Shown piece after piece: positions 6,769 through 8,318 of a stretch of 8,318 nucleotides of DNA; position 1 is the first letter of the stretch; the number at the start of each line of letters is the position of its first letter. The position numbers and the translations under genes are program-made. The stretch lies in contig CAKTIN010000081.1 in NCBI GenBank assembly GCA_934565775.1, positions 1 through 8,318 of the forward strand, in the 5' to 3' direction. Below the pieces are notes generated by a model. The model saw nothing but the letters and a program-made list of their open reading frames with translations. It was not told the origin of the DNA and ran no database searches. Origin of the DNA: an uncultured Oscillospiraceae bacterium. GTDB taxonomy: Bacteria; Bacillota; Clostridia; Oscillospirales; Oscillospiraceae.

Positions 6769-7208
6769 TTACGATCCGAAAAATGAAGGCGGAGGATGTG
6801 CCGCAGATTGCCGCTCTGGAGGCGGCGTGCTTTTCTGTACCTTGGGATGCGGCGAGCCTTGCCGCCGAGCTGGAAAATCCCCTGAGCCTCTGGCTGACGG
6901 CGGCAGAGGGGCAGACGGTTGCCGGTTATATCGGCAGCCAGAGCGTCCTGGGGGAGGCGGATATGATGAATCTTGCCGTTGCTCCCTCCCATAGGCGGCA
7001 GGGGATCGCCCGGGCGCTTGTGCTGGAACTGATCCGGGAGTTGACGGCAGCGGGAGTGACCTGCCTGACCCTGGAGGTACGGGCGGGGAACGCCCCGGCC
7101 CTGGCGCTGTATGAGAGTCTGGGCTTTGCGGAGATCGGTCTGCGGAAAAATTACTATATTCGACCTCGTGAGGATGCAAAGATCCTCCGAAAGGAGTGGG
7201 TGCTGTGA
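6765..7208 (+). CDS. rimI: Ribosomal-protein-alanine N-acetyltransferase RimI (GNAT family)
   Basis: This 147-residue protein is a single GNAT domain that uses acetyl-CoA. RimI acetylates the N-terminal alanine of ribosomal protein S18 in E. coli, and some homologues act on other N-termini. The acetyl-CoA pyrophosphate loop is RRQGIA (77-82), preceded by MMNLAVAPSHR. LEVR carries the likely catalytic glutamate E104; N109, Y116 (ALYESLGF) and the NYY motif (Y131) match RimI. Length is usual for the family (about 145-155). The start is ATG 6765, sharing ATGA with the polA stop. No good ribosome binding site lies at normal distance (the nearest purine run is about 15 bases away), so translation probably depends on ribosomes finishing polA. 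Placement directly before tsaD is the standard Firmicutes arrangement and supports RimI over other GNAT enzymes; the true substrate in this organism is inferred. Confidence 0.92.
   Translation: MITIRKMKAEDVPQIAALEAACFSVPWDAASLAAELENPLSLWLTAAEGQTVAGYIGSQSVLGEADMMNLAVAPSHRRQGIARALVLELIRELTAAGVTCLTLEVRAGNAPALALYESLGFAEIGLRKNYYIRPREDAKILRKEWVL
7191..7196 (+). promoter_or_regulatory. Ribosome binding site of tsaD
   Basis: AAGGAG lies 8 bases before GTG 7205. It shares a base with the alternative GTG at 7196, which rules that codon out as the start and fixes the GTGA overlap with rimI. Confidence 0.8.
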
Positions 7209-8221
7209 TTCTTTTGTCGGTGGAATCTTCCTGTGACGAGACGGCTGTGGCCCTGGTGGAAAACGGCCGCCGGGTGCTGACGGACTGCATCGCCTCTCAG
7301 GTGGACCTGCATAAGCTCTACGGCGGCGTGGTGCCGGAGATTGCCTCGCGAAAGCATGTGGAGGCCATTTACGGTCTGGCGGACCAGGCTCTGGCACAAG
7401 CGGGGCTGACCCGGCAGCAGATTGATGCAGTCGCCGTGACCTATGCCCCCGGGCTGATTGGGGCGGTTCTGGTGGGGGTAAACTTTGCCAAGGCTGCCGC
7501 CCTGGCGCTGGGGAAGCCTCTGATCCCGGTGCACCACATTCGCGGCCACATCGCTGCCAACTACCTGGCGTATCCGGAGCTGGAGCCGCCGTTCCTGTGC
7601 CTGGTGGTCTCCGGCGGGCACACCATGTTTGTGGATGTAAAGACCTATACGGATATGGCCGTCTTGGGTACGACCCTGGACGATGCGGCGGGGGAGTGCT
7701 TTGACAAGGTCGCCCGGGTGCTGGGGATGCCTTATCCCGGCGGGGCGGCTCTGGACCGCGCAGCGGCTCAGGGAGACGAAAAAAAGTACGTCCTGCCCCG
7801 TTCCCACCCCGGGGAGAACCCCCTGGATATGTCCTTCTCCGGCCTCAAGACTGCTGCGCTGAATCTGATCCACAATACGGAGCAAAAGGGCGAGAGCCTG
7901 GACGTGCCGTCCCTGTGTGCGGCGTTTTCTACCGCCGTGTCGGACACACTGGTGCCCCGGGCTGTGCAGGCGCTGAAGCAGACCGGCTATGACAAGCTGG
8001 CCGTGGCGGGGGGCGTGGCAGCCAACTCCCGAATTCGCCGGGATATGACTGCCGCCGCGAAGGCCCTGGGGGCGGAGATTTATATGCCGCCGCTGCGCCT
8101 GTGCGGAGACAACGGCGCCATGATCGGCGCCCAGGGGTACTATGAGTATCTGGCCGGAAACGTGGCGGATATGACCCTGAATGCCTATGCCACGAAGTCA
8201 ATTTTGGGCGAACGGGTATAG
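7205..8221 (+). CDS. tsaD: tRNA N6-adenosine threonylcarbamoyltransferase TsaD
   Basis: This 338-residue protein transfers threonylcarbamoyl from TC-AMP to A37 of tRNAs that read ANN codons, forming t6A. In bacteria it works with TsaB and TsaE, with TsaC making the TC-AMP. It has the ASKH ATPase fold. The N-terminal phosphate loop is SVESSCDETAVAL (5-17). Metal ligands are H111 and H115 (HHIRGH) and D302 (GDN), and SGGHT (136-140) and GGVAAN (269-274) line the nucleotide site. Length matches the family (335-345). The start is GTG 7205, overlapping the rimI stop in GTGA and 8 bases after AAGGAG. It is the last gene of the run and is followed by a likely terminator. The rimI-tsaD pair is conserved in Firmicutes, but the usual neighbours tsaE and tsaB are not in this window, where polA takes their place. 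t6A synthesis is essential in most bacteria. Confidence 0.97.
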   Translation: MILLSVESSCDETAVALVENGRRVLTDCIASQVDLHKLYGGVVPEIASRKHVEAIYGLADQALAQAGLTRQQIDAVAVTYAPGLIGAVLVGVNFAKAAALALGKPLIPVHHIRGHIAANYLAYPELEPPFLCLVVSGGHTMFVDVKTYTDMAVLGTTLDDAAGECFDKVARVLGMPYPGGAALDRAAAQGDEKKYVLPRSHPGENPLDMSFSGLKTAALNLIHNTEQKGESLDVPSLCAAFSTAVSDTLVPRAVQALKQTGYDKLAVAGGVAANSRIRRDMTAAAKALGAEIYMPPLRLCGDNGAMIGAQGYYEYLAGNVADMTLNAYATKSILGERV

Positions 8222-8236
8222 TCGAAAATGATAAAG

Positions 8237-8286
8237 AAGTGCGCACTGCCGGCTGAGAAGCTTCGACAGCGCGCACGCTTTATTTT
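8237..8286 (+). terminator. Probable intrinsic terminator after tsaD
   Basis: An imperfect hairpin starts 15 bases after the tsaD stop. TGCGC (8240-8244) pairs with GCGCA (8271-8275); after one mismatch CTG (8246-8248) pairs with CAG (8267-8269); AAG (8237-8239) can pair with CTT (8278-8280) across a 2-base bulge. It is followed by TTTATTTT (8279-8286). The loop is long (18 bases) and contains GAAGCTTC, so the fold is less ideal than the T-box terminator, but position and T tract fit. Confidence 0.65.
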
Positions 8287-8318
8287 GCGGCTTTTCCGGG
8301 AAAACAGAGGGTATGTTA
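8287..8318. other. End of window, no gene recognised
   Basis: This short stretch follows the terminator. It holds the near-palindrome TTTTCC-G-GGAAAA (8292-8304) and an ATG at 8313 without a properly spaced ribosome binding site. I see no supportable gene or known operator here. Confidence 0.5.

Noticed and set aside
7196..7204. GTG 7196 as the tsaD start
   Set aside because: It overlaps the AAGGAG ribosome binding site; GTG 7205 has correct spacing and gives the usual N-terminus.
8306..8318. Start of another gene at ATG 8313
   Set aside because: The purine run AGAGGG ends only one base before the ATG and just two codons are visible.
1..8318. Mobile element, CRISPR array, phage or defence system
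   Set aside because: No transposase, integrase, repeats or spacer-like periodicity; every gene is a recognised housekeeping gene on one strand with uniform base composition.

Overview
The window is a compact, GC-rich block of conserved bacterial housekeeping genes. All of them lie on the + strand and there is almost no spare DNA. Gene order, a tRNA-sensing T-box leader of the Firmicutes type, strong GGAGG ribosome binding sites and GC-rich codon use suggest a high-GC member of the Clostridia, of the Oscillospiraceae (Flavonifractor/Oscillibacter-like) kind. The taxon is inferred from style; no 16S or other marker is present.

Layout. Positions 1-61 hold the last 19 codons of an unidentified gene, whose stop overlaps the start of rimO (61-1389, ribosomal protein S12 methylthiotransferase). 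One base later comes pgsA (1391-1921, phosphatidylglycerophosphate synthase). The -35 box of a strong promoter (TTGACA, 18-base spacer, extended -10 TGGTAAAAT) overlaps the pgsA stop codon. It drives a roughly 200-base T-box riboswitch (about 1963-2167). The specifier codon UGC and the bulge UGGAACC both point to tRNA-Cys. The terminator of this leader is the only clear transcription stop between pgsA and the next genes.

Downstream lie cysE (2209-2823, serine acetyltransferase) and cysS (2825-4246, cysteinyl-tRNA synthetase), the expected targets of a cysteine T-box. They are followed without a gap by polA (4243-6768, DNA polymerase I), rimI (6765-7208, N-acetyltransferase) and tsaD (7205-8221, t6A tRNA modification), each joined to the previous gene by a 4-base stop/start overlap. 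A likely intrinsic terminator follows tsaD at about 8237-8286. The final bases hold no recognisable gene.

How it fits together. Uncharged tRNA-Cys should favour readthrough into cysE, which makes O-acetylserine for cysteine synthesis, and cysS, which charges tRNA-Cys. Because no terminator is visible between cysS and tsaD, the same signal may also affect polA, rimI and tsaD unless internal promoters uncouple them; one weak candidate lies inside cysS. This placement of replication/repair and tRNA-modification genes behind a cysteine sensor is the most interesting feature. I see no mobile element, CRISPR array, rRNA or tRNA gene, and no clearly new protein system.
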